From NCBI RefSeq assembly GCF_030936135.1, contig NC_082618.1, forward strand, positions 10,417,034-10,481,033: a stretch of DNA of 64,000 nt, in the 5' to 3' direction. A program made the position numbers and the translations under genes. The number at the start of each line of letters is the position of its first letter. The stretch's first letter is position 1. Shown here piece by piece: positions 43,801 through 58,000 of this stretch. Under the pieces are notes generated by a model. The model searched no databases and was not told where the DNA came from. It saw only the letters and a program-made list of their open reading frames with translations. Source of the DNA: Gavia stellata (taxonomy: Eukaryota > Chordata > Aves > Gaviiformes > Gaviidae).

Positions 43801-45380
43801 TAAATCACTTTTGCTATAAAGATTATTCCTCATGCTCTACCAAAATGAATTACAGACTGAATACATAACATAGTACACTGCAAAGACAGTTTATACCACT
43901 TCCTTCTTTCATAGATACATTTATTTCTTCTCCTTGAGTATGCATACTATAGTTTTGCCTACAAAAAATTAAAAGACAGTAGAAGATATAGCCTAGCTAA
44001 TTTTTCAAGACATAGTAACTTATTAAGAAGATAAAGTCCATTGTCACAGTGCTATCTTGAAAAGTATATTGACCTTAGCCATTAATTTCAGGAATCTTAT
44101 TAGATACTTTATTTTAAAGTAAAATAAAGAAAATTAGAAGTTCAAGAATTACCATTTTCTATGTATTATCAATACTTTTTTTCCTCACGCACTGGAAAGC
44201 TGCCTTATCTGTCCCCTCCTAACAGGCCTCCAACTTTAACCTTCCTAAACCAGCTCTCCAGAAAGTAACTGAGGTAAATAGCCTCTGCCCCTCGGGGGGC
44301 TAATTGCCAATAGAAGACAGCTGTCTTTCCTCAACTGAAAAACATCCACATCGTCTCAGAAAAAAATCAAAAAAACCCACTGAAGCCACCAGTATGCAAA
44401 AGCAAAAGGAAAAAGAGGACAAAGCAATCTTCCATGGTCTGTTTATGTCACATTCCTTTCTTCCCACCCCATAACATTTGTTTCTGCAAGTAAAGGACAA
44501 AGAATAATGTCCTCTCACAAAACAGGGGGAGGGAGGAATACCAACAATTTAGGATTATTAAAAACAGTCCCCAAAGTGAAACAGCAGAAGCTCTGCCTCC
44601 TATAATTTTTAAAGTAAAAAAGAACAAACAGTAAGTCACAGTAGCAGTCCTACATTAGCTAAGAAAACCAAAATAAGACTTGACAGAAGGAGAAATATTT
44701 TCTAGTATAGTTAGTACATCTAGGGTTTGGGGTTTTTCTATCCATGGTATGATAAAAGGTTTGAAAAATGCAGAATATTTAACTCTGGATAAAAGTTTTA
44801 TTCAAGACCACACTAGAGCAGTCAAACTTGAGTGATGTTAACTTAGTGCAGTATCAAAATCCACACCAAGTAGTAATCTCAGGGTCCTTCCCTGTATTGC
44901 ACAGGGGTGGCTAAATCACCGGCTACACACAGTGTGAGTCTGGTTTAGGCCAAACGATCTTAATTGCCTCTGCCTAAAAATCTACCATCTGTGTCCAAGA
45001 AGCACCCAATATGTTCCTAGTGGTGTGTGCAAGCCCCACATGGAAAGCAAATTAGAAAGAAAAACATGCCTCAAACAGCTTGATAATGAGATATTGACAA
45101 AATATAGTGCCACTTCCACGCGGGGCGAGGGGGTTAATTTACGCAGGGAAAATGGCGGGTTTGCCACATGGCAGCCGAGGAGGAACGCCTGACGAGGCAG
45201 GTGCACTTCAGGTACGTTAGCAAACCCCCTCAAATGTTGGGCTCCCCAATAATACTCACCTTGAGCTGCCAGCACACCTGAAAGCCATAGACTGCCCAAT
45301 ATTAGCAGTGCTACCACAGGTGAAGCTGTAAATACCAACATTTCCACTCATAAGAGAGCTCTGGGGCTGGACAGGCCCTG
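37900..45380. other. Intergenic region between the divergent genes PPM1D and APPBP2
   Basis: 7.5 kb of AT-rich sequence. Apart from a MIR-like remnant at 38415-38575 I recognise no gene, RNA or repeat. The longest open frame here (39227-39547, 106 codons) has a hydrophobic start but no family resemblance and is treated as chance. Confidence 0.7.
38415..38575 (-). repeat. MIR-like ancient SINE remnant
   Basis: The series ACAAACATTAATGAATTAAT, CCAATAAGATAACTATCCCT and TATTTTACAGG resembles an inverted MIR 3' half (TTTACATGTATTAACTCATTTAAT, CCTATGAGGTAGGTACTATTAT, CATTTTACAGATG). Confidence 0.55.
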
Positions 45381-45937
45381 GAGCTCAGTGGGTGAGGGGG
45401 AATGCTCAAGGCCGCCCTGGAGACCAGCGGCTGGGGGTGTTCAGCCTGCTCCTCCTGTACAAATAAAGCCCCCGGAGCCACCAAGGCGCAGGTTGGCCAT
45501 GGGGAAGGCACTGTGCCGTGGCCGTCACCTGAAGGCTGAGCCACGGTCCCGCCACAAGTCACAGCCTTACTCCGCCACAACACCTCACTTCTCGCTCCCT
45601 GTCGCTGCCAGGGGGGACCACCCTCACCCCCACGCTCTCCTTCCCCCGTATCTCCTCTCAGCCCCTCGATATAACCCCGTAGCCCCCCAACTCTTCGCTG
45701 CCCTGGGCTTTCCCCTCCGCCCCACGTTCGTGCTCTCCAGCCTCCGCGCAGGCGGATGACTCCCTTCCCGCCTTCCTCCCCACTACCATCCCCGCGAGCC
45801 CCGCGCTCCAGGCGTTGCCGCCTCTCCCTTCCCCGGGCAGGGCGGCGGGAGCCGCGGGCCGTGAGGCGCGGGAGGTGGAGCGGGCCGGGCAAGCAGGCGG
45901 GGGGGAGGTGGGTGGGGGGAAGGCGGCTCCGCACACC

Positions 45938-45949
45938 CAAGATGGCGGC
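45938..45949 (+). promoter_or_regulatory. APPBP2: TISU / YY1 element at the APPBP2 start codon
   Basis: CAAGATGGCGGC fits the TISU consensus SAASATGGCGGC at all 12 positions, with the APPBP2 ATG inside. TISU works both as a YY1-bound core promoter element and as a start context for efficient initiation on mRNAs with very short 5' UTRs. Confidence 0.8.
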
Positions 45950-46082
45950 GGTGGAGCTGGAGTGGGTGCCCGAGACGCTCTATAACACGGCGATCTCGGC
46001 TGTGGTGGATAGTTACGGGCGGGCCCGGCGCCGGGACATCCGCTCTCTGCCCGAGAACATCCAGTTCGACGTGTACTACAAG
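45942..46082 (+). CDS. APPBP2: APPBP2 exon 1 coding part
   Basis: ATG at 45942; donor GTACGG follows at 46083. 47 codons, MAAVELEW through QFDVYYK, ending on a codon boundary. Confidence 0.97.
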
Positions 46083-49000
46083 GTACGGGGAGGCGGCGGG
46101 GGGCCGAGCGAGGCTGGGCCCGGCGGGGCCTGGGGGAGATGGAAGGAGTAAGCGGGCCGGGGGAGGAGGAGGGAGGGAAGGTCCGCTCCCGGCCTGCCGC
46201 AGGCCTCTCCCCGGGGGCTCGGAGGTGGCGGGGCGCAGGGCCTCGTCCCCCCGCCGGCGCCGCATGGCCGCCGGTGCGGAGTGGGGCCCGAAGGACGGGC
46301 TGGGGGAATGAGGGCCTGCGTGGGGCCGCCTGGGCTGCGGCTGAAGGAGAGGAGGCTCCGGGGGGAGGCTTGGGCAGGGCCGGGGGCCTGCGGCTTCACC
46401 CCCTCCACTCGTGGGCGCCTGGCCCACGTGAAACGCGCGGGAGCCGCGGGGAGGGCGGCTGGGGGGGGGCCCGTTGTGGAGGACACAGAGAAGGGGCCTG
46501 TCCTTGGGGGCCGTGGGGTGAGGGCCCGGGGGAGGAGAAGATGCTCCCCGCCTTTGGAGAAGGGGTAGGGGCAGGATGAGACCAAGCTGTCTGTGTTGGG
46601 ATAGATTTTGGGGTGTTTTTTCTTTTTTTTTTCGTTTTTTTTAAATGTATTTGAGAAGGTGATTTCAGTGCTGGAAGGAGCAGAGTTTGCTATGCTCTTG
46701 TACCTTCTTTAATGGTCTGGTAGGAACCAGATGAAAATAATTGAGACTCATTTAATGATACAGTTTATTAGCCTTAAATCATTCTTTCATGAAAGGACTG
46801 TTTCTCATTCAGCTGCCTCTAAAATATCCAGAGTTAGAGTAAAAGGTACATTGAGATGGTCCATTAATTTCTATTGTCCACTAAATAGGCATTTCATCCA
46901 TGTACAGGAACTGCTGGAAATGAGCATTCCTCAGGAGAGAAACAATGTGTAAAATAAAACAAACCCAAAAAAACAACAACAAAAGAAACCCAAACCAAAA
47001 CAAAGATGGGGCATAACCCTTCTTTCCTCTGACAGTAAATTTCTGAAAACCTAGGATGTGCTAAATGAAGTAATTCTTTAGACAAATCTTTATGAACCAG
47101 GGGTAGTGGCTCATCACATATAGAGAGAGTAATAGTATTTCTAAGGAAGGCTGATCTTCATTAGAGGCAGGGAGACTGTCTACAGCATTGAAACTGGCAT
47201 ATACGTTTTCTGTATACTAGCTATTACTTGTCTGCCTTATGTGTTGAGAAATATGGAACCCCCTTTCTACCACGTATGAGCATGCTCACAGATATGTGGT
47301 TGACATATGGCAATCATCAGGTAAAGACTAAAGATAATGGAACTAACAATGTGGAAGAACATTTTGGGGTTTATTTTTATCTGTTAGTAGGTATGACCAT
47401 TGACAAATAAACTTTCTTGGCATTGCCTGTCCTGATGTTCATTCAGATGAAAGGATGATACTCTGTGGCTTTTAAAAGCATAGAAACAAAAACTCCTTCT
47501 AATGATAGAAATAGCCAAGTATATATTATTCCCAGATTGTTTAAAAACTCATCTGTAGATGAGCTTAATAGATCATTGACAACTTTATCCTTTTATTAGT
47601 ACTCTTCAGTGGTTGCATTGGATCAGATTCATGTGCAGTTGCTCCATAATGGAAAAAGAACCAGCAGTGTATCTGACTTCTAGTGAGACTTTCTGATCTA
47701 TCTGTTCCACTTCTGTACATTGGTATGTCCTCTTGTTGGGCAGACAATAATAAACATGCTAAGTACCTGTCCTCAAAATAACGTTTCTGTTGTACTAATC
47801 TCTAGCCAGTAAAACTTTTGTCGATGGCGGTAATTTGCATTGCTTTTCCTATTATTTCTGTGTTTTACAACAGGACAATCTTTGATAATCTGAAATGTGT
47901 AAGGTGCACCTATGTTCCTCTTACAAATACACATCTATGAGATGTCCACCTATAGAATAAACAAAACTAGGCTACACGGTGCAGTGAGTGTTTTGCTGTT
48001 GCTGCCAACGGTAGGCTAGTCTTCCATGTCTTCACTACTTGGTTTTGGTTTTATATCTTTTCTGTGTGGGAGAACCTGTCCTCTTTAATAGTCACGTTTA
48101 AGTTTGCTTATACGTAAATGTAACTAAACCTTGGATGGGATGCTGAAAGGAAGCCTCAGCCCTTACTAAATGGTGTTCTATATGCGGAGGTCTCTGCCTC
48201 GAAGCTTAGCCCAGATTACAAACCTTTTGGAATAGTGTTCGCATTTTTCTATGCACCTGTACAACACTTAGTAACCGGTTCTTGATTTCTGTATTTGGAT
48301 GGCTGCAGCAATACAAAGGACATAGCTGAATTAGGTTAGAATGAGGACAGTGTCATGCCTCTGGACAGTCCTCTCATGTTGTGTGTGGTGCTTGTTTTAC
48401 TGTTTTCATTCTGGATACAGTTATTTTCAAAATCATGTGGCTATTAAATACCATTTCAGGTTGGTGAGCTGTGTTCAGTATATCCTGACCATCAAGTTCT
48501 TTAAAGCAGAACTAGAATTTCCAAAGTCACTAACAGTCTTTAGAGTAAGACAAACTAGAAGACACTTAAATCTTTGTTCTGACTGTGTGGTAGTGGTTGT
48601 TGCTGCTGTGTTGAGGGGGTGTCAGTTAGTTGTTAGTATAATAAGGAATAGTACTTATTTTTTAAATACAGCTGAGGAAAAGTGATGTGTAATTGAGGAT
48701 TTGCATGAATATACTTGCATATAGACATTGAAAAAGGTAAAGAATCACTTTCTTTCTGTGATTATTAAAAGGAAGAAAAATGTTTCCAGTCTTTCACGTA
48801 CAACTTGTAAGTAATGGTTTGTTATCCAGGTATTAATCATGGTTTGTGATATTGGAGAAACTGCCACTGATTTTGCAAAAAATGTAGTATCAATCAGATT
48901 TTATTTTGATACACAGGTGTTAAATGGCTGTGGCTGTACAAAACATTTTTGTATCATATTCATTGGTATAAACACTTGAACTTAACATTTGCCAGTCTTG

Positions 49001-52000
49001 CACAGTTTGCCAACCTGTTCATGTTGATTAAGAAGACATAGGTAGGATACGGTACTGTTAGAAGAGCGGAGATCGTCCATGTGCTATTATTTAAAAGGGA
49101 GAAAAATGCTAGCAGTGTGTCTTGGTCTTTTGTTTTTCCCCCCAGTGTGCCCTCTAATCCAGTGTTTGGTTCTAGTGTCATAATATATGGCCTGTATTTC
49201 CCATTCCTTAACAAATTCAATTACTGTTAATGCTATGTATTCCAGAATTGTTAACTTGTCGGACGTGCTGTATAAACCTGTGCATTTGCAGTTAACAATG
49301 AGGAATCAAACCTGGGGTAGTTGCAGAACGTTCTTTGTTGAGGAACTCGGTAAGAAACAGGTTCTCCTGCAAGGTGACAGAAGCAGGCAGATTCCTAATG
49401 CTGAGCATATTTATCTTTCTGTAGCATTCTTAAACAAGGACTAAAGCTTAAAAAAAGGCAATATCAAATAACCATGATCGTAGTACAATAACAAACCTGT
49501 ACTGGTCCAGCAGGGTGTTACTGGATTTTTTTACTGCATTTGACTTTTCTTGCAACCATTAGAAAAATAATAGAGGCAGAGCAGAATGCTTGTACGGATA
49601 TCCTGGAAATTTTCAAGTCTACATTTGTGCTAAAAAATATTGAAATGTCTTACTAATCACAGCTGTATTTTGAAGAGCTTAATAACTAGTATTGTTACAA
49701 GTAACACCTGCATCTGGGGGGCGGGGGGGAAGTGCAAACATATCATATTTTGTTTCCTTTGTGTCTTTGGCAGGTTTATGTATATCCTGGTTGTGTTGTT
49801 CCCTAGTAAAACTAGTTAGGGTCTCTTTCTTGTTTTTTGGGGGGGAAGAGAGAGAGGGTATCTAGTTTTTCGAAGCCAAAGAAAGAAATATGCTGAATCT
49901 CAGTTAAAATAGGACATGCCTGGCAGGTAGGCAGCATTTGCAAATGACAGAATTCTGTATTAAAAAGTAGGTGACGAATAAACTAAGTCCTCAAAAACCC
50001 CACAAAATGAGGAAAATCAAATTATTATATTTTGTAGTTTCTTGGGGAGAGGATAGTGTTTTGAGGGAGGGTCCTCATGTAAATAATCCAGTTTCTGTTG
50101 ACAGAAATAAGATCTTGAACTGTCTAGTCCGATGGCTGTTCAGTTACTGTCTTATATAGAATTCCGTTACTGTCTATATAGAATTCTGTGCCTCGGCTTT
50201 ATATTCTATTATGCATAATTATCTTGCTTCTTTGGTTCTCATGGTGCTTTTGAAGAGATACTGCTTTGTTAGTTTTAGTGTTCTCTATCATGGGTATTTG
50301 TTGGAGTTACGCACTAGCAGGCTGATCTTGGACTTGTACTGGCTAACAAGGAGTTTCATCCAATGTTTATTTTCCTTTTGGAATGTCTTTTCTGAATTGT
50401 GTGTTTTCCTTTTTTTACATTGATTTTTTTTTTTTCCTTGAAAATCATTTGGGTCCAATGTTTGAATGTCTTCTGATGAGATCATTAACCACAGGAACAA
50501 TTGGAGGTGACATTAATTTGGTTTAGTTAGCGCAGACGTGTAACCTTTAGTAATTGCACTATGCTAACTTGTTTTGCATTAACATTTTTAGGCAAAATCC
50601 GAAAGGTTATAATTGTGCTTTCTCTTTGAAGTGGTAGATAAAACTTTTGAAGTGCTTCTACCTTGATGTCAACCAAAATACCAGATTTTGAGTTTAGATC
50701 CTGATAGCTCCAACTTCTATAATAATGAGTGTAGCTGCAGTATCATGTCCTCTCACTGAATTCTGCTAATCCAAAAAAGAGCAAGCATGGCTAATAAAAG
50801 CTCTTGTATCGCATCTAGGTATTCTCTGAACAAAACAAAATGAATAAACAGGAATTTGCTGACTGTTAACAACAAGCAATAGAACGTCCATTCTCTGCAT
50901 TGCAGTTGAGATTGTTTTTACTGATGAAGAATCATTGTAAGCTTAGGTTCTATAAATTAGAATAAAACTAGCTTGTCCCAAGGCTTCAGTCTCCTGGGTA
51001 TTTGACGAGAGTGAAGAGGATAAACTCCCCAGGAAACGAAGTGTAGCTGTGCTGCTTTAGTTTTGAGGTTTTCTGACCAGAGGAGTACAAACAAGGTCAT
51101 AAGCAAGCAATGTATGAGGGAGGCAAAAAATCCCAGAGTGAATGGGTTTTATTCTGTAGGACTTACGCTGTGACTGATTGGTGTGACTTCACGAAGACTT
51201 AGTTACGATCATGTGGCTGTATGTTTTGGGGTCAGAAATCAAATGTATATGTGGGAAATGGTCACGATTTCTGCGTGTGCACGCACATGCACCTACAACC
51301 ATCCTGATCGTTTGGTTAGACTTCGGGGTAGTGCATGGTAGGACTTTGCTGAATACAGCTTGAATTACATCGTATCCTTGTATTACCCCCTCTTTAAAGT
51401 AAAGCCTCACAGTGAAGGAGAATCATCACTTCATGAGGTTCTTTCCAATTATTATTACTTTTTATTTTAACACATGCCTTATTTCTATAGTCTCAGTTTA
51501 GAATAGAACTGAACCTTCTTTCCTTGATTTGTCTTTACTGGTTTGAAACTTCTTGCCTTTGCTTACCATTCTTCTAACTCATATTACTCAGTTTGCTTTT
51601 CTTTTTAACCTCTAACAATGGGGCATGTTTTCTAATCCTGGTATGCTCTAGCTTCCCTATTTTTTCAGTATCCTTGTTGAGTCTTAGACACTAGAACTCA
51701 TCGTAATTCAGATAATGAGGTCACGTCATGAACAGAGGTGTTCAGCTCCTGCTGAAACAATAATTCCTATTTCCACTTCATTTCCTTTGTACTGATTTAA
51801 CTTCAAAGTAAACTGGGTTTCCCCACTTACTGCTGCAGAGAATCGTAGCTGTGTGTGACTGTAAGGCTCAGGCTTTGTATCCCTTGTGCTGGACTCTGTG
51901 TAGACGTGAAACAAAAAACTTTGCTGATACGGTACAGAAAGCGGAGTGAGTGGGAAGATGTGAAGAAGTGTGCTGTGTGTGAAAGCAGTAGGCTCCAAAA

Positions 52001-55000
52001 GTTGTCTCTGAAGTTAGGCTTATTCAGTGAGGTTGGGGTTTTTTTTTCTTGATTATTTATTTGTTTGAGGTTCATAAAGATCAACCTAGTAATTGGCAGT
52101 ATGTTTTCACAGAAGAGCTGTAAAGTTTGCTTTTTTTATGCCCTAAACAATATGCAGTAGAACTAGTGCTTGTCCAGAGGCTTTGTAGATGGTTTTGAAA
52201 TTGATTTAAAAGAATCGAATGTACCTAAATTTCTACCTGGTTATTTTCTAAGTCTGTTCCCCCCCGCCCTGTCTATAATGAGTCATTTGTCAAGGGATTG
52301 ATTCATTGCACTATTGACTCTCAGAAACTTTTTCCTTCCTTATTAAGTAGGGAAGGAAGATTGTGGTTACAGCCAACCTTTTTTCCCAAATACTTATGCT
52401 TGTTGATTACATATACAGTCCTTCCCAAATCTGGCATAATATTCCACATTACATTATTAGACATTACTAAACATGCTGGGGACCTCCTTGGAATTCCTTG
52501 TATCTTTAATTCTTACTGAAATATGCATATTTATTTTTCAGTCCTCTTCCAAACTGGAGCAATAGGAGCATATTCTTAAAATTGCGTATGCTACAGTTCC
52601 TCTTCTAGAGGGTCCTTTTACAACTGGTTGGAATTAATCTCCAGCTGCTTTAAAATGTAATTTTTTTTTTTTTAGATTTTTATTATTTTTTCATTACGTT
52701 TAGAAAAATCTTCTCTTGTACTTGTACGTAGTGAAATGGTCCAGAGTGCTGGTGATACAAATACTGTATAGCTTTTTCTCTTGTGTTACGGCTTTGCTTT
52801 TGCTAGCAGTTTAACCTATCTTTGTCTTTATTTTCAGGCGTTTGCTAGGAAGCAGTTAGAGCTCAGCTTAATCTACCCAGAGAGGGAAATCTGACAAGAA
52901 CGTTAATAGAATTACATGTGCATGATGCTATAATAATAGATAAGTTACAATTTAATGTTATTAATGTGTTTAATTGGGGACATCACTACATGCAGCTTTT
53001 AAATGTTTAGGTGGATGTGTTATGAGCTAAATATTAAGCCTTGGATCCTGAAGGAGGATCGTGGTGATTTTTCTCACAGCTATACAAAACAGTTTGATTG
53101 TGCGTGTGTGTAATATATGCCTATATATATTAAACTTACACCTTAATTCTGGCACTGAAGACAGGAATCAATGTGTCACTGTGAGCTGATGAAGTTGGAA
53201 TTCATATCGTAGGCTTTTAATCCTTTTTCTATAGTTAAAAATAAATCTCCTAAGCTCCAAATAGGTTAAGTTTGTGTCTAAAAGACATTTGTTTCTTAAG
53301 AAAAGAATAGTTCTTCAGAAGTCCAACCCTCTGCCATTCTTGTCAGGGCATGTTCTTCTTGAATCACTATTTTGTTTTGTTTTTTGTGTTATGTAGCAAG
53401 GCTTGTGGTCAGGAATCCTGTCTCTCTGGAGCTTTAACAAGAGACCCATTTCTTCAGTGCTTGCAACTGCTTCTCAATGGACAAATGAGCGTTACTGAAT
53501 CTCTTGGAGTTGCTTCACAGTTTGACGTATACTCACTCACTATTTCCATGTTGAATTTTGTTTGAAAATATTGCTGTAACAGCTACAACAGTTTTAAGAG
53601 GCTTCAAGCTGAGTTAATTCTTTAAAAATGTTTGCCGGTATGTGGAGGGAAGGGGAGAAGAGCGTGGTAAACATCCCAAGGATACTCTGTTTCTGGTTAT
53701 ACCAGTGAAAAATAGGTTGGTTTTCTTCTGCATGCCAGAATGGTGCAAGTGTTTACCTTTGAATTGGGATAAGAGATGCACAGATAGCAGGCTTGGACCT
53801 TTGGGCTGTAAGCCAAATTTTACATGTGCCTGAAAGAACTGATGTATCAAAATTGAGGGTGTAGTTTGGCATGACCTTCTCCCTCCCTCCCATCCAACCA
53901 GGGCATTTGTTCTTTAGCAATTTAAGAATTGCATGTAACAGTGGGCACGTTACAGGATGTGTTTATGTAACCTTATAAATATATTAATTTTTAAAAGTCT
54001 TACTATGGTTAGTATTTGGTAAACTAATATCAGAGTAATCTCTGGGATTTTTGGTTAACACTGCAAGGTGGTAAGAGGAAATGGTAATGTACTTGGTTGA
54101 AAGCTTAATTGTTGAACACGTGATAGTACTTTTGATTGTCTTAAATCCTGGTAAAATAGCTTGGGTACGTGTCTTAGTTTCTTCCAGAAATGATCTCATC
54201 AATTATTGATAAGATGTCCACCTTCAGTTTTGGGCACAGAATTCTAGGCAAGATGTAATCATCTTTGTTTTGATTGCAGAAAATATGTTTTAGGTTTTAT
54301 AGAACGGTTACCATTAGACAGCTGTGTTGGAGAAAATGAGAACACTTAACCATGACTGTAGTTTTTAAATACACCAGACTGGATGTTCTTTCACTGCCAG
54401 AGAGAATATAGCTTCAGAAGAAACTCTGATCTCTTTGAAGTACAGGGACGCGGCACTGTTTTATCTGAGGAGTAACTTTGCATGCAAACTTCTAGTGTTT
54501 TTTAAAAGCCTTCCTTTTTTTCCAAGAGAAATAGATGACTAAAAGGAAAAAATTCATTTCTGGCAATTGACATTATTAGGTCAAAGTATTTTTGAACTTT
54601 TTTGTAGGTTCTGTTGTTGAGATAACAAACTTGCTGTGCTGTGGAATCAGTGTCATGTGCTTTTATTAGAAGAGTTGACTAAAACTAAATTTCTGGCTGG
54701 TGGAGACGTTCTCACATGCTTTGTTTTAAATACTAATTCATCTGCTTCCAGTGTTTGTGGAGGAAAAGGTGAACCGGACACAAGACACTTATCAATAAAA
54801 GTATTTTAAGAAATTATTAAAACTGAGAGGAATAGTACAATTTTCATTAAATCTGTGTTTGTAATTGAGCATCTGTAAATAATGTGTTCTTTCAGGCTTA
54901 CTTTTTGCTTTCATAATAAGGGTGGCTGCACTCCTCATGTCAAAGTTCCTCAGATGTAAAACCTGCTTAGATAGCATGGAGGGCCTTGCTGTAGCTATGA

Positions 55001-58000
55001 ATATGCCCCTCTTGGACAGCGTATGTTTGAATGTCATAACGTATGGACTAGAAATCGGGGTTTTCTAAATAACTGTTAAGAGTGCGATGTAGCACTGCTT
55101 TATTTGCGTGCTCATGATGGCATGAAACTCGATTGTATAATCTGGTTTGTGTCTACTGGTAAACTAGTTTTCCGATGCCTGCATTGCATAGCACAGATAC
55201 GCAAAAGAACAGAAATGGGTCTTTAATGGCCTGTGCTGTTGGAGCAAAGATGCAGCTTCTAGAGAGAAGTGCCTGTGAGACATGAGCTTCTGGCTTCTCC
55301 CTTTTTCCCCATGGAGTTACAGCCTCACAGTAACTTCTTTTAATAAAAAAAGGGTGTGGGTATTTTTTCTAGAACACCTAAAATAACAAATGGTTGTACT
55401 GCAACAGTCCTGTGTGATCAGTAGTGTGCCTCTAGCAGAGGCTGGTGATAGTACATACGACTATGGCAAGTATGTAGTGGCGCATCCTTTGGTTACATAC
55501 TCTGCTTTCAGTCGCTTGTGGTTCAGGGGCTTCAAGATACCAGGAATTAATAGCCTGCAACGGATGACATATATTTGTACAGTCACTTTTGTACCTGTGT
55601 AAATTCTTAGTATTTATAGCATAACGTGGCAGATAGTTCTGCAACTTAACTATGCGTTGCATAAAGAACTGTCTGCATAGTTTGTTTTTTATGAACCAGT
55701 CAACTGATATATTTGCTTATCTGCAGATACAAATCAGTTTGGACATAAAACTAGCCACTGCTTTTAATAAACGCATGAACAGATTTGCTTGAGTTTTCCC
55801 ATTTACTTACACAGGAATTACTTGTGTAAGCTCAGGTGTTAATGGGGTCACGGCTTGTGCCTGTCTTTAGCTCTGGGTATTGGTGAGTCACCCATTGCAG
55901 AACTTGAGGGTTTGGGGTTTATTTATATATATTCATATATAATATAAAATGCATTTGCACTGCTGTATGCTAGATTCTGTATCATTTAAATGTTTTCAAA
56001 ACATTTGATATCAAAGAAACTATTAATTGTATTTTTTGCTAACTTCAGGAGGTTTTTTGTTTTGTCTTGGCTTTCTAGCTTTGCTGTTTTATGATGCAGG
56101 TGGACATAGTAGACATTTGAAAATACATTCATAGATAAAAATTGCTTGAAACTGCCTATGGAGCTTTCGTAGCTTGTGTGCTCAGTTTTTAAACACTGTA
56201 GTTGTGCTCCCATGTGGAGATAGTGGAACTATGACTTCTTAGTCTGCTGTATTTCAATACTTTGAAGTCTAGGTTTCGTCGTAAGTCGTCTTTACTATTA
56301 AGCTAAGTTTCCCAGAAGAACTCAGTCTTAAATTTAAAAAAATACTTATATTTTTCTTTCAGCTTTACCAGCAGGGGCGCTTATGCCAGCTGGGTAGTGA
56401 ATTTTGTGAACTAGAAGTTTTTGCAAAGGTGCTACGAGCTTTAGATAAAAGGTAAGTATCTTAATATATTGATAATTCTCACTTCAGCTCTTACTCCTTG
56501 ATCTAGGTTTTGAATTTGGAAAAGTCTCTAATTTTCTTGGTCTTAGTAGTCCATCTAATAACCATAACAATACCTTGTTAGATTTGCAGATGAACTCTTA
56601 AGTTATGATGTGTCTTTCTCTCTGTCTCAAAAGTAAAACAATCGGAACTTGTGTGTAAATGTACCAAGTCATCTGTGGTACTTGGTCCCCAAAGTGCTTC
56701 CTTTGTACTCCTCAGGGTTTAACCCTGGTAGGCAGCTGAGCACCACATAGCCGCTTGCTCACCCACCCAGTGGGAAGGGGGAGAGAATTGGAAGGGTAGA
56801 AGTGTGAAAACTCATGGGTTGACATAAAGACAATTTAATAATTAAAAAATAAAAAGAGGAAAAAGAAAACAACAAAGGGGGGGAGGGAAGCACACAAACA
56901 AGAAAAACAAGTGATGCAAAACGCACCGATTGCTCATCACCAACTGATCAATGCCCAGCCGGTTCCTGAGCAGTGGCAGAATATGTTTCTTGCTGTTGTA
57001 GCAAATCCTAAGTGAAGGGTTATCAAGCTGATAGGATCACCCCAGTTTAAAGAGTTTTCCTGTCATTAAATATTCCAATTTGTGGTGTTATGCTCGGAGC
57101 GTGACTTTTTTAGATGAGGTTTTTTATAAGCAGAATAAGCTTTGAGTCTTTAGACATACCTCTCTCCCATTGTTTGTGTGTGCTCATTTATCTGCAACTT
57201 CTGTGGGAGTTGTAGGGTGAGGGTGGATGTGAGGCTTCCCCCCCTCTAAGTTTTAGCTGAAAATGTTGTTTTCCAGTTTTAATACTGTGTGGGTAGCTTG
57301 TGTTTTGCTTACACTGGAGGGTGTCCTTGTAAAGAACTTTGTGTACACTCACTTTATTTGCTGGATAATCCAACAACTGTAATCCATTAGCCTTGAGATT
57401 GACAATTATGCTTGTATTCATCTGGTTTGGGTTTGAGAGAGGGTTGGAGTTATTTCTCTGAATCACTACTCATTTGAATTCATGGCACTCAAGAGCCAAC
57501 TGACTGCAGTGTTTTAAAAACTTCATGTGTAATCAAATTCTGTTTCCTTTTGTTTCAGACATCTGCTTCATCACTGTTTTCAGGCTTTGATGGACCATGG
57601 AGTAAAAGTTGCTTCTGTACTGGCCTATTCTTTCAGTAGACGGTGCTCCTACATAGCAGAGTCAGATTCTGCTGTAAAAGAAAAAGCAATTCAGATTGGT
57701 TTTGTTTTAGGTAACTGGTGATGATAGGCTGTTTAAAGTATGATACATTCTTTGATGCAAGCTTCAGTTAAGCTAATGCTAATTTTTTTCATGCTAATGT
57801 CTGTGATTTTTGTTTTTAAAGAACATGTGTGGTTTTGGAATGTAACTTTTAGAAAACTACTTGGTGTCTTAAGAAAAATATATTGGATTTTAATATCTAA
57901 GAATGTATAGGCTTATCTTTGCTATTTTAAATGTGTTAGATTAAAAATTTATTTGCAGATGTGATGCTTAACGTTAAGACTTTGCATAATTTTAGTATTG

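Larger units (their letters stand above)
45381..46560 (+). promoter_or_regulatory. APPBP2: APPBP2 CpG island and promoter
   Basis: A GC-rich island spanning the APPBP2 first exon and the start of intron 1. Directly before the ATG there is a G-rich stretch (45899-45922, several G runs of three or more) that could form a quadruplex. No TATA box is seen. The start codon is embedded in a TISU/YY1-type element, which predicts a very short 5' UTR and a start site within about 10-30 bp upstream of 45942. Confidence 0.8.

Noticed and set aside
45425-45445. CR1-like word GCTGGGGGTGTTCAGCCTG near the APPBP2 promoter
   Set aside because: About 20 bp only, and the neighbouring sequence does not continue the CR1 consensus.
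45783-46427. 214-codon minus-strand Pro-rich frame over APPBP2 exon 1
   Set aside because: Antisense shadow in the CpG island; APPBP2 exon 1 on the other strand is clearly the coding sequence.
46950-47000. A/CAA-rich tracts here and near 3690, 14745 and 23230
   Set aside because: Low-complexity sequence scattered in introns; no shared flanks that would suggest a mobile element.
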